From: Erpobdella octoculata
Lineage: Eukaryota > Annelida > Clitellata > Hirudinida > Erpobdellidae
Reading direction: 5' to 3'
DNA length: 64,000 nucleotides
NCBI GenBank assembly: GCA_963978895.1
Contig: OZ022247.1
Coordinates: 16,562,312-16,626,311, forward strand
Shown one piece after another: positions 44,699-55,162 of this stretch; positions within the stretch are counted from its first letter, which is position 1; each line of letters opens with the position of its first letter. The notes under the pieces are model-generated. The model was not told the DNA's origin. It did not search any database and saw nothing but the letters and a program-made list of their open reading frames with translations. Position numbers and translations under genes: made by a program.

Positions 44699-45185
44699 TT
44701 GCCGTCCGACCGTATACAATAGCCTTGTCTTACTTTATGTTACTGCCAATATTTTTGTGCCCGTGATTGTCGTTCTTTGTGTTGTTCACAAGTCGTACAA
44801 CGCCGCTCTGTATGGTTACGTTTTTCAGCTATCGAGCGTTTAACGTGTTTTAGCTTGTATTTCCTGTGTTTTAATTACTTATTTAGTTCTAAATTATTGG
44901 AGAAAAAAAATATCATCGATTTTGTTGGGCTACTTTTCTTCGAACTCTATTTAATTTCAAAGTGAGTTTCGCTCTTTGTAACTCATTTATTGTGGTCGCT
45001 TTTTTTCCTTCTGTTTTTTTAACTTAAATTTTAATGTGTTTCATCTATCAATAGCCGTATTAATTTATTAACTGAAAACTGATTCAGCCTAGCTCTAATT
45101 CAATGTCTCCGTCTAATCCTAAGTATTTCTGATTTTTAACTCTTCTTTTCCAACTTTTATATTATTTAATTTATTGTTTAACATA
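44699..45185 (+). other. PLE-3 3' untranslated region
   Basis: No supported ORF. AT-rich, T-rich sequence between the stop and the terminal repeat with its hammerhead motif. Confidence 0.6.
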
Positions 45186-45231
45186 GGGTTCTGAAGATGG
45201 CTTTTTATAGCTGAAACTGGCCAGTTAACCC
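45186..45231 (+). ncRNA. Hammerhead-ribozyme-like motif of PLE-3
   Basis: Stem I GGGTT (45186-45190) pairs with AACCC (45227-45231). Core CTGAAGA (45191-45197) matches the consensus CUGANGA; stem II GGCT/AGCT around TTTTTAT; GAAA at 45213-45216; stem III is the palindrome CTGGCCAG; then TT, with cleavage expected after 45226. Same sense as the PLE ORF. Compared with PLE-1, stems I and III differ in sequence but keep pairing. Confidence 0.8.
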
Positions 45232-45379
45232 TGATCGTTTTATTACTCATCAATTTTAACCAATAAATTCTTCAATATATGTCTCGTCGTTTCAAATGGA
45301 TGAAAAGGGCTTTAAAAACTTGCTAAGAAAGATGACTAACGTTAAGTGGTCAATTGTGTTTAATAGAGCCTGTTTAAAA

Positions 45380-45510
<131 letters not shown>

Positions 45511-45513
45511 ATT

Positions 45514-46391
45514 CTTTATTAAACAACACAGCATATTTCGCAGAAACTAACTTGTTAACACTTTTTTCAAGCTCCCTGAAAAAACTTCCAATTCGAGGAC
45601 TTCCAATTCGAATTCGAGGACTTCCAAACAACTGACCGCTATTCATGTTATATAACAACCGAATTATACAACAAAATCAAAGTTATAATCCAATAAATAA
45701 TATTACCGACGCGTTTCGGAGTTACTCTCCATTATCAAGGTTCAAATGTCAACAAAAGAAAAAAAAGAAGACCGCCACCGAAAGACGGTGGTCATTCTAC
45801 TAAGCATCTGGCCAAAAGAAATAAACTGAAAACACCCCAAATTCAATCATCCTAAAGAATGTCTGTGCTCCAAAGTCGACACATCTGGTGTATCAATATA
45901 AATGTCCGATTCCACATTGTAAGGTGGTTAGGTACATCGGATCAACAACGACTGCTTTGTCCAGACGTCTTACAATGCACTTACAGAATGGAAGCATCTT
46001 ACAGCATTTCAATCAAATTCATAATTGTAACTTGAAGCGACAAACTCTTGGGGATAATGTTACTGTGCTGACTATGAAAAGAGATGTTAGACAATTGAGA
46101 ATAAAAGAAGCTCTCTTGATCTTACGCCATGGTCCGGAAATTAACAAACAGTTTGATAGTTGCCCAGTTGAATGACCACCGTCTTTCGGTGGCGGTTTTT
46201 TTTTTGAAACGCATTGGTGATAATATATATTGGATTATAACTTTGATTTTGTTGTGTAATTCGGTTGTTATATAACATGAATAGCGGTAGTTGTTTGGCA
46301 GTCCTCGAACTCGAAGTTTTTTCAGGGAGCTTGAAAAAAGTTTTAACAAGTTGGTTTCTGCGAAATATGTTGCGTTGTTTAATAAAAAATG
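45514..46391 (+). mobile_element. PLE-4, GIY-YIG-only remnant between inverted repeats
   Basis: About 190-bp inverted arms (45514-45700 and 46195-46391, roughly 90% matching: AACATGAATAGCGGT, GGTTGTTATATAACATGAAT) bracket a short coding stretch (45885-46175) encoding [35 protein letters not shown] and ELRIKEALLI-type residues: a GIY-YIG domain and nothing else. The left arm carries GCGTTTCGGAGTTACTCTCC, in inverse sense a GAAACGC hammerhead-type 3' half. Extreme 5' truncation plus inverted repeat is a known PLE outcome. Confidence 0.85.
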
Positions 46392-47177
46392 CATCAAAAA
46401 TCCCTTGCTACCCAAATATGTTAAGGAGTCCAAGGACTGTTAATGATATTACGTAATACGAGTTGACCCTTGAGCTAGAATACGTCCGATGCAGTGTTTA
46501 GCTACACCCAATAACCAAGGACTTCTAGATAGAAGTTCTATCTAGGAGTTCATGCATTAACTAACAGTGGTCTGGAAAGCATGAGGTCATAATCATATAT
46601 ATAGAATAAGTATATCGGACCGCCTCTCGTTTAGGAAGGCCTTTAGCGAGGCAGCCTAGTGGACCGGAGATCCGAAACAAAGAACTGAGAGTTACAACCG
46701 TATAGTAACTTAATCAAATATATTTTAATAGAAAAAAATGAATTTTTTATGTACAAAATAAATTTTTAACTTTATAAAATTAACCAATTTTTTTTTTTAT
46801 AAAAATTTCAGTTGACATTGAATTCTCTAGTTCGATGGTCTATTTATGTCTATTTAACGTCACCTGTGTGCACTTTCGCCAATGTCCGACGGTATAAGAC
46901 AGGGAGACAAATACTATCATCTGATTGGATAGTTTTAAATGACTAGGTCACATACAACCATAGATATCTATCCATATTTGCATACATTATGCTCTTGAAG
47001 CTTGCTAATATTTTCGTTTGAAATTTTTTTTATTTTGGTCAAATTAACTTTTACACTTTTATTTAGAAACAACTATACATAATTTTTTGATTATTAAAAA
47101 TTTTTATTTAAAATTAACATGATTGTAGTATCTATGGACTGTAGGCCATAAGTTATTTAGCTGAAAATTGTTGTTTT

Positions 47178-47632
47178 ATACTATTGTTTTAATACTATTT
47201 TAATACTATTGTTTTAATACTATTGTTTTAATACTATTGTTTTAATACTATTGTTTTAATACTATTGTTTTAATACTATTGTTTTAATACTATTGTTTTA
47301 ATACTATTGTTTTAATACTATTGTTTTAATACTATTGTTTTAATACTATTGTTTTAATACTATTGTTTTAATACTATTGTTTTAATACTATTGTTTTAAT
47401 ACTATGGTTTTAATACTATTGTTTTAATACTATTGTTTTAATACTATTGTTTTAATACTATTGTTTTAATACTATTGTTTTAATACTATTGTTTTAATAC
47501 TATTGTTTTAATACTATTGTTTTAATACTATTGTTTTAATACTATTGTTTTAATACTATTGTTTTAATACTATTGTTTTAATACTATTGTTTTAATACTA
47601 TTTTAATACTATTGTTTTAATACTATTTTTAT
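47178..47632. repeat. 14-bp minisatellite (ATTGTTTTAATACT)n
   Basis: About 32 almost perfect copies, with one GG variant (47403-47407) and two short units at the ends. Non-coding; sits near the centre of the palindromic element. Confidence 0.97.
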
Positions 47633-47639
47633 TGATACT

Positions 47640-48940
47640 TATAATAGTTCTTACAATCATTCTAATATTTGTATGTGGCTTCTATATTGAGCCATTTTGA
47701 CAAAAAAGGCCATACACATTTTTGTATCTACTTTGATGTAGCTTGTCTCCACAATTATTCTTTTACAACTGCCTTTGCCATATACACCAAATAAAAGTTT
47801 GCTGGACCTGTAACATTAAAGTATTCAAGACCTTTTGTCATGTTTCTGCAGATAAATAAATAACTCAGCAAATCTGACATGCATATGAAAAAAACTAACA
47901 AATTTTAGTTATTAACAAAAATTTAGATATTTCTAAACTAATGCAACATTTTTAGGCTTCAAATGTATTATGAGTAACATGACATTTTAGATTTAGATGA
48001 TTAAAAATTATTAAAAAAATTATCAGTTTGATTGATTTCTTTGACTTTAATTGAGAACAACACTATAATAACTATTCAGCTTTATTATATTACAAAATTA
48101 TCTTAGTTCTTGATTATGAGGCCAATATAAAAAATTAAAACACAATTATTTCTGCACTAATATCTGGGAAGTCAAATAATTAAACAACACTGAATACTAA
48201 AATATTGTAAACTCAAGACAATTCATGAATTTATTAAAACAAATAATGCTAGAGTTTGAACTTTGAAAAAATGTTTTGGATCAAAGCAATGAAGCACAAC
48301 TTTGTCACGATGTTTTGCTTATGTGTCTGTTTGTTTAGGTCGTAAAGAAATCAGTGCTAATATGCACTCTTATCACATGCTTGTCCTTAGCATGCTGACA
48401 GAGTGGAATTTGGTTGAAAATATATTATCAATCTCCTGGGAAAGTTTCAGATATGTTCCAACTATTTATCGCCATTTCTGCATTAAATAAACAACTAATG
48501 AGTTAAATTGCAAAGTATCATGATTTTTTAGATTAGAATAACTGTTTGTAATGATATATTTTTTTAGAACAGAAGCCTTTTGCGTTAATAATTTACTAAA
48601 AAATCAAATTCCATTTGGTAAACTTTTGTCAAAAGTTATTAATTGTCAGTCAATTAATAATTAAAATAGTTTATTTGTGTTTCAGTTTATTGACTAGGCT
48701 TGGCTTATATGATTGGAAAAGCCTCATTCCAAATATTGGTGATCTCTGATTGACAGAATGACAAGTTGAATTTTCTAGTCTATTTAACTATTTAGTTACA
48801 TACATAAGTGTCGAATAACTTAGTCGGCAATTTTGTCAATCTTTATCCACCGGAAAAACCCATAACGGCCAACGACTATAAAATAAACAACATCGGAAAA
48901 CCGAGCGCGTCTATATATTTGCATAATTTATGTGACTTTT
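47640..48940. other. Interior of the palindromic element
   Basis: AT-rich, no ORF that I can support. ORFs of about 60 codons here (such as 48302-48490) show no recognisable domain. Confidence 0.6.
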
Positions 48941-49332
48941 TTAATTCAAAATTATCCAATCAGGTGGCATTATTTATCTCACTGTCTTATACCGTCAGAC
49001 ATTGGCGAAAATGCCGCCTGTGTTATCGGTAAATTAGAATTGTATATTTTTTATGTCGGATATCGCGTTAAATTAAAATAAAGCTCATATCAACTACTTT
49101 TAGCTATAAGAAATCGAAGTTTCTGTTTCTTACAAACCGGAGTTTAGTCTCCGCTGTCGTACCAAAAATAGATTAATACAAAAAAATGAATATTCGTGGA
49201 ACCAAAAGACTCTAAATCGTTTTTCGGAGGCCATCTTGGCATCTCACTCAAAACCTGCTCATCTCCGATATACTTATTCTATATATATGGTCATAATGTG
49301 AGTTTATGCCTTGCATCTATGAGGTAGTGTAT

Positions 49333-49436
49333 ACAATTCAACAAGTGTTTTTACTTGTACAATTCAACAAGTGTTTTTACTTGTAGAATTCAACAAGTGT
49401 TTTTACTTGTACAATTCAACAAGTGTTTTTACTTGT
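49333..49436. repeat. Four 26-bp tandem repeats
   Basis: ACAATTCAACAAGTGTTTTT ACTTGT repeated four times. Each unit contains ACAAGT..ACTTGT, a 6-bp inverted repeat, so each could form a small hairpin. Confidence 0.92.
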
Positions 49437-49469
49437 TACACACTTTTATTTAACTTGACTTCTCTGTCT

Positions 49470-50395
49470 ATGGGCGCCCGCAGGGGGGGGGGGCAAGGGG
49501 CGCTTCCCCCACCCTGGATTTCTGGTTTAATTTTTTTTTGAAAAAAAATAGAAAAAAATATAATTAAAACATTTATAATTAATTGTAACAACTTTGACTC
49601 CTTCTATTGTTATATCGAGATCATCATCATCATTTTCTTTAAAATGCATCCCCAGATGCTCCCTTTTTTACTCCATTCATGTTTCTCTAAACACTTTGGT
49701 GCATGAAAATTATCCAGAATCACTGATCCACCACTGGTTAAATAGTTTATTCTAAGTATAATATTTATTTCAGCTTGTATTAGTTGATAAGCTCATGTTT
49801 ATATGGGCCTCCAAAAAACATTACTGAGGTCTTTTACTGATGAATGACTATTGTTTGATTGTCTCATCTCATTTTCATACAATTCTTACAAACTTTTATT
49901 TACAATCTCTGCTTTTGTGTGTGTGGCTTTCTCTGTACGCAAATCTTGCAAGTAAAATTTAACCAGCTTTTGACTAGCTAGGAAACTAAAACTTTCATCA
50001 TATCTTTATATTGGATGACAATACATGGTTCAATTAAAAAAAAAGTAATTTGAACATTTTTTGTATACATACACACAGACACACATCGAGTGTATTTGAA
50101 ATCAAAGTTTATGTTAAAAAACTCGTTTTTTCCTTTACTTGTTTCCAACTTTTTCTGCAGAGCCTTAAGGGTACACACAATTCTATCAAAAATGACAGTT
50201 TGGCTGTGTAGGAGATATAAACCTTTCCAACTAGAGCATTTTTGTAATTTTCAGTGTGTTTTTAAAGCATTTTGGAATATTTATTATGATGTAAAATAAA
50301 ATAAAGTTAAGTAAAATTGTACTACATATACCTAATTTTAAACAAAAAATTTCATAAATTTTCTTGGGGCTCAATAATTCCTGCGGGCGCCCATG
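49470..50395. mobile_element. 0.9-kb TIR element in a TCTG microsatellite
   Basis: TIRs ATGGGCGCCCGCAGG (49470-49484) and CCTGCGGGCGCCCAT (50380-50394). TCTCTGTCT lies on both sides (49461-49469; 50396-50404), a possible 9-bp TSD, but one within a TCTG-type repeat and therefore weak. Interior AT-rich with a GGGGGCAAGGGGCGCTTCCC block near the left end. No coding sequence; non-autonomous. Confidence 0.78.
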
Positions 50396-50767
50396 TCTCT
50401 GTCTGTCTGTCTGTCTTAGACCTCCTAGCCGAATTTTTTTATGTTTGTGGCTGGCTGAAAAAATATTTCGGCTGATATCCGGATTAGCCGAATTTACGCG
50501 TAAAATTATTATTCGGCTTGAATTTTAAATTATTCGGCTTGAATTTTAAATTATCCGGCTGATGATTCAAATTTGTGGCTGATTATTATTTTAAATTAGG
50601 CTAAAATTTAATATAAAATTATTTACTAAAGTTAATAAAGTTTAAAATTTATTACCATTATATAAATTATCAAATTAATAGCAATTGTCATAAAAGTTAA
50701 TTAAATCATCAAAAATGTCATATGATAAACAAAAGTACATCATAAAAAATAATATGAAAAATTTTTT

Positions 50768-51991
50768 TTACATTGCAAATTTAAAATTGTCATGTATAAA
50801 AACAATCTGATTTAATTTATCAGCACTTAAGGCTGATCTGCGGCTGTTCATAACTAATCCACATGTTGAAAACATACTTTCGACTGGTACTGAGCTGGCA
50901 GATGTTGTCAAATATACTTCTGCAACTTGAGATAATACAGGAAAATCATCTCCATGGTTTCTCCAAAATGTAAGACAGTCTGTATGTCTGCTATCAACAA
51001 ATGACAATGACCTAGCAATTTCAACAGCATAATCATTAGTAGCATTATCCATATCACTCGTAGAGCTCCTTGCTTTCAATTCATTCAGCATTTCCTGACG
51101 CAGTTTCATACACTTTGTTGCTGGCTCATCTTCATAACTTTCCATCTCAGGAGCGGTTGTATGAGTTATTAGTTGTTTGTCGATGCACCTTTTTATTGCC
51201 TGTTCTAAAAGTTCAGTTGCAGTGTTACGTGAAATTAGTGTTTTGGTTTCTGGGTCCAACACTTGTTGTAATTTGATAATGTTTGAATCTGGCAAACGTG
51301 AATCAAGTTTGGATAGAACATCTTGTTTGATTGCTCGTATTTTTGGATCCTCATCAGGTTTGCAAGTACATAGCTTTCTTATTTTTGCTTTGGCTAATGG
51401 AATGGAGGATGCATTTGGAATAGCACTACTGAACAACTCCGTTAAATCTTTAAAAGGTCGTAAAAAACATGCCAGCTCTCTTACACTTTCCCATTCATCT
51501 TCGTGTAAACAGAGGTCGACCTTACCAGATCGCTTCAAGGCATTACTAACTTCATGTCGAAGAGAAATGAGGGATTCAATCATTTCAAGTGTAGAATTCC
51601 AGCGAGTTGGAGTTGCAGATTTAAGCGATGAATGATGAGCTTGATCTGGCTGGTATGGTTTGTTGTCATCTTCATTTGCTAAAGATGTTGTGAACTGTTC
51701 ATCTTGTTCAAGAAGTCCATTCAGACTTGCCAATTTTCGTTGCATTGATGTGATAATAGCTTTGTCTTCAGATGCTGCAATTTCATCCTCCATTGTTAAT
51801 GACTTAAAGTGGAGAACTGACACATTATTCTTACACTTCTGCAAAAGCTCAATCATTTCTTCTTGTTTGTTAATACTGTCAACAGTCAGCAGAAGATAAA
51901 TGACATGAGCAGTGCAGTGAATGAAATGATCAACTTTCAAAATTTTAGATGTTGCTACCATATTAGCAGCTCCATCATGGCAGCTGAACAT
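50768..51991 (-). pseudogene. hAT transposase, N-terminally truncated
   Basis: 407 open codons from ATG 51991. It starts inside the catalytic domain at FSCHDGAANMVATSK (second Asp motif, followed by CTAHVIYLLL), passes the hAT hallmark PTRWNSTLEMIESLI, and ends in the dimerisation domain (VPVESMFSTCGLVMNSRRSALSADKLNQIVFI). The BED finger and first catalytic Asp, about 250 residues, are missing. The remaining frame is intact, so the loss is recent or the piece is retained by chance. Confidence 0.9.
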
Positions 51992-52036
51992 TATTATATA
52001 CGTTTATATATATATATATTTATACAAATATATTAA

Positions 52037-52225
52037 TGTAAAATCACTGATTTGATAACCAACTTCCTATTGATTAACCTTACATTTATTAGGAACAATA
52101 ATTATTTATCATTATGAAGAGATTTGAAGGTATAATTAGCCTTAGCAAAGCTTCATTTATTATTTTCCAATAAACTGCAAAATCATTCTATTGAGCCCGG
52201 TATACGATTTGGGGATATCGTAACA
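52037..52225 (+). repeat. 5' LTR of the SAP element
   Basis: 189 bp. AATAAACTGC at about 52170 is a plausible polyadenylation signal. Identical by eye to 53773-53961. Confidence 0.93.
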
Positions 52226-52251
52226 TTGGTGATCAGAAGTAGGATACAAGA

Positions 52252-53769
52252 ATGGTTTTGAAAGCATTGGATGAGCTCTTGATACTCGAGTTGAGGCGGG
52301 AACTTAGAAAACGAGAACTCAGTGATAAAGGAAGAAAGTGTGAGCTCGTGGACCGCCTCCGGACGTCATTGGAGAACAATGGGTTTGATCCCGAAGAGTA
52401 TGAGTTGGAAGTAGAAAATGATTTGTTGAAGGCGCTGAATAAAATGGCGGAGGAGAACAGAGCAGCACAGGAGGAGAACAGAGCAGCACACAGAGCAGCA
52501 CAGCAAGAAAGGAAGAAATTTCTTGAACTCCTCAATGGTGAAACAAACAATTGCGGAAACAAAATAGACGGTCAAGATGAACCATGCAAGAATGTACAAG
52601 ATGAACCATGCAAGAATGTACAAGATGAACCATGCTAGGATGGTCATGGTGATGAGCCTGTCAAAGATGTGCAAGATGAACCATGCAAAGATGTTCAAGA
52701 TAAACCATGCAAAGATGTTCAAGATGAACCATGCAAAGATGGTCATGATGATGAGCCTGTCAAAGACGATCATGATGATGTGCCTGTCAAAGACGGTCAT
52801 GATAATGAACCTTGCAAGGATGCTCAAGATGAACCATGCAAAGATGGTGTCAGTGATACAGTCGGTTTGGACGTCGAAAACAAAACTAAAGAAGATGAGA
52901 AGAATGCTGAAAACGAAATGCAAAACGATGAGGATGAAAGTGACGATGATGATTATAATAATGGCAGTAACAACTATGGCTTTTACCCATACAGCGACGG
53001 TTCTGAAACGGAAGCCTCCATAACAGACGACGGCGCCGAATATTCAGGGTCGGATTTTAGTGACGAATCTGACTCGGATGAAGCAACCGAGGATTTAAAA
53101 ACGGACGAAATTCCAATCGAGAAATACGTCGAAGCTAATTTGACAAAAAAAGAAGACATTGATTTGCGAGACGATGGCGAATATTTGAAGAAAGATCCAC
53201 TGGACGATACGAAAGTTGACACCGATGAGAGAGCCGAGTTGGAATGTGAAAAGAAAACGTTTGATTGTAGCTTGGAAGAAAACAAAGATGACGGTGATGA
53301 ACATCTCCAAAACAACAATAGCAATGCAGCACGCAAAAACTCTGAAAAAGATGAGCCAAGAACAGAAAACGGTACCGAGGGCTCTAAATCAGATGAATCC
53401 ACAGAGGATTCTAGATCAGATAGACTAAGAGTCATGGTAAAATCAAATAACAGTTTGATGAAGGGATTTATTGGATTTATGGAAGGTGTTTTCGAAAAAC
53501 CTTTTGAAGAGTTTCTTGAGAAAGATCTAAAAGATGTGAAGAAAGAAGAAAAAGCAGACAATTCCGATAAACCCTGCAGAAATGGCGACGATGAGCCAAA
53601 GAAGGACTGGAATAAACTGCATCAAACGGTCAAGAGACTTGACCATGTTGTTTGCGAATTGCGGTCAAAGCCACGAGTAAAGATCAAGGTATTTTGGTGT
53701 TCGTGGCCGAGTCGCATTTCGCAAAAGCGACTATGCTGTTCGGGACGAACAGAATTAAGAAGGGGGTAA
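52252..53769 (+). pseudogene. SAP-domain acidic repeat protein with in-frame TAG
   Basis: From ATG 52252 the first 36 residues (LDELLILELRRELRKRELSD, then GRKCELVDRLRTSLE) are a SAP DNA-binding helix pair. Residues about 60-100 form a helix with AEENRAAQEENRAAH repeats. Then come 12-13-residue tandem repeats of type DEPCKDVQ / GHDDEPVKD, followed by a very acidic region with Glu/Asp/Ser and a C-terminal conserved-looking segment (SLMKGFIGFMEGVFEKPFEEFLEKD, LHQTVKRLDHVVCELRS). A TAG at 52636-52638 replaces a Lys codon in the repeat. The same frame is open on both sides to 53769, where the stop overlaps the purine tract. Possibly gag-derived; no zinc knuckle seen. Confidence 0.8.
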
Positions 53770-53772
53770 TAA

Positions 53773-53961
53773 TGTAAAATCACTGATTTGATAACCAACT
53801 TCCTATTGATTAACCTTACATTTATTAGGAACAATAATTATTTATCATTATGAAGAGATTTGAAGGTATAATTAGCCTTAGCAAAGCTTCATTTATTATT
53901 TTCCAATAAACTGCAAAATCATTCTATTGAGCCCGGTATACGATTTGGGGATATCGTAACA
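53773..53961 (+). repeat. 3' LTR of the SAP element
   Basis: Identical to the left LTR. The element ends GATATCGTAACA next to AT-rich hAT sequence. Confidence 0.93.
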
Positions 53962-54101
53962 ATATATATAGGTTAAGCTGGCGGATTTTCGGCGTACCGT
54001 TTTCGGCTGGCCGCCGGCTAGCCGTAATTTTTTTTCGGCGGATTTACGGCGGCTGTAAAAAGTTCGGCGGCGGCGGCGGCCGGCGCCGGCTAGGAGGTCT
54101 A

Positions 54102-54141
54102 GTCTGTCTGTATGTCTGTCTGTCTATCTGTCTGTCTGTCT
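54102..54141. repeat. (TCTG)n microsatellite
   Basis: Continuation of the tract at 50396-50416; the hAT element inserted within it. Confidence 0.9.
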
Positions 54142-54169
54142 TCAAATTTTGTAATCGATTCTAAACTAA

Positions 54170-54296
54170 CATTGTATCATTATTGGTAATGAATACCAGG
54201 TTACTTGAGAGGAAATACTTGATAGAAATTACTTGATATATAAATATATATATTTCCTATCAAGTAACGTCATATTCATTACCAATAATGATACAA
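54170..54296. repeat. Short inverted repeat (hairpin)
   Basis: TGTATCATTATTGGTAATGA (54172-54191) is inverted at about 54272-54292 (TCATTACCAATAATGATACA), and inner TTACTTGA / TCAAGTAA segments also pair. About 125 bp in total, with a TATATATATTT loop. Confidence 0.85.
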
Positions 54297-54430
54297 ACTA
54301 TATCAAACATAACACAAAAATCATAATAGTTTAGTTTAATAATTGCAGACTTTAATTACAATTATTTAAATTTTTTATATATTCTGTCTTAATTATCTTG
54401 TTCAAATTTCAATACTTGTTATCTTAGAAA

Positions 54431-54577
54431 ATGTTTAAAGAAACTCCGCAGCAGAGAGAATGGCGTCTAAAAATGGCACGTCAAAAGCGGCTCGAGAATA
54501 TAATGAATGAGAGTCCACCTGCTAAACGAGCAAGACTAGCTAAAAATCGCCAAATTTTGTCTGTGTTAGTACGGTGG
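54431..54577 (+). pseudogene. Helitron-type N-terminal exon remnant
   Basis: A short ORF from ATG 54431: MFKETPQQREWRLKMARQKR, then PPAKRARLAKNRQ. The ETPQQRExRL pattern with basic repeats resembles the leader of Helitron Rep/helicase ORFs. A good donor (G|GTAAGA) lies at 54577/54578. Nothing of a helicase follows, so it is an isolated exon. Confidence 0.5.
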
Positions 54578-54604
54578 GTAAGATCAATAATCCATTGCAA
54601 TTGA

Positions 54605-55080
54605 TCAAAAGTGGCAGATAAGATAAAATTTTGTTTATTTGATAGATAAAAGTATACTGATCAATGTTATGGGTTGTCTAACTCAAATATTTCGGGCGCG
54701 CTGTTTTTTACTAGATTCGTTAACCCGGATAGCAATGGATCTCTAGATCTATAATTTAACAACACGCGCGCACCCGATCTCTTAACGCCTAACCAATCCT
54801 ATCAGCTCACTCCTAGTTTAAGCAGGAGTTAAGCACTGGATCACTGGTGACACCGGATTCAACTAGCTCTGTAATTTACAACGCACCCTTCGTCAAATTG
54901 CATAAGTTCAAGATGGCCCCCCAAACCGATAAATTCGTGAAGTACTGCATTTAAGCAGTTATTTTTCTCTCAGAAATGTTTTTTTTATCTCGAACCAGTT
55001 GGTAAAATTGATACAGAAAAAACAGCTGAGGTTTAAAAAAATTCTACCACATGTCATAGATGGTTATAAAAAAATAAAAC
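54605..55080. other. Intergenic segment
   Basis: No ORF. A more GC-rich stretch (54690-54960) includes CACGCGCGCACCCGATCTCT. No motif I can name. Confidence 0.5.
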
Positions 55081-55162
55081 ACGTCATTTGTAAAAACTGT
55101 ATTTATAATATTTTTCTAATGAACATGTTGTTACTCTTATTAAAAATGTGAGTAAATTGTCT

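Larger units (their letters stand above)
46594..49289. mobile_element. 2.7-kb palindromic TIR element with 8-bp TSD
   Basis: TSD GTCATAAT at 46586-46593 and 49290-49297. A perfect 26-bp TIR begins CATATATATAGAATAAG. Further inward, long imperfect inverted segments match (for example TTCGCCAATGTCCGACGGTA at 46875 against its complement near 49000, and CTGATTGGATA at 46921 against 48957). No transposase. The centre holds a 14-bp minisatellite. An 8-bp TSD suggests a hAT-type non-autonomous element, but the TIR start is not diagnostic. Confidence 0.85.
52037..53961 (+). mobile_element. Non-autonomous LTR element encoding a SAP-domain protein
   Basis: LTRs 52037-52225 and 53773-53961 (189 bp, TG..CA) look identical base for base. 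A TTGGTGATCAGAAGTAGG primer-binding context follows the left LTR and a GAAGGGGGTAATAA purine tract precedes the right one. The interior of 1.55 kb holds only one frame, with no protease, RT or integrase. No perfect TSD is evident (ATTAA against ATATA; AT-rich site). Size and content fit a mobilised-in-trans element carrying a gag-like or captured gene. Confidence 0.92.
50417..54101 (-). mobile_element. hAT transposon with nested SAP-LTR element
   Basis: A perfect 15-bp TIR TAGACCTCCTAGCCG (50417-50431) and its complement (54087-54101). The 8-bp TSD GTCTGTCT (50409-50416; 54102-54109) has hAT length, though it lies in a (TCTG)n repeat. Subterminal CGGCT/AGCCG motifs recur at both ends (50450-50575 and 53970-54090), as expected for hAT transposase binding sites. 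It encodes a partial hAT transposase and is split by the LTR element 52037-53961. Only about 125 bp of hAT sequence remain to the right of that element, so the transposase N-terminus was already lost. Confidence 0.9.

Noticed and set aside
44319..44843. Alternative ORFs overlapping PLE-3
   Set aside because: Out-of-frame shadows; the Ser/Thr-rich frame ends in the basic terminus shared with other PLEs.
47178..47632. Another regularly spaced repeat block
   Set aside because: Contiguous 14-bp minisatellite with no spacers.
48302..48490. 62-codon ORF as a small gene
   Set aside because: No domain, inside a non-autonomous palindromic element, length expected by chance.
52366..52923. Minus-strand Phe/Ile-rich ORFs that look like membrane proteins
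   Set aside because: Antisense shadow of the SAP-protein repeats.
54690..54960. GC-richer block as a possible tRNA or SINE head
   Set aside because: No A-box/B-box pair or cloverleaf could be traced.
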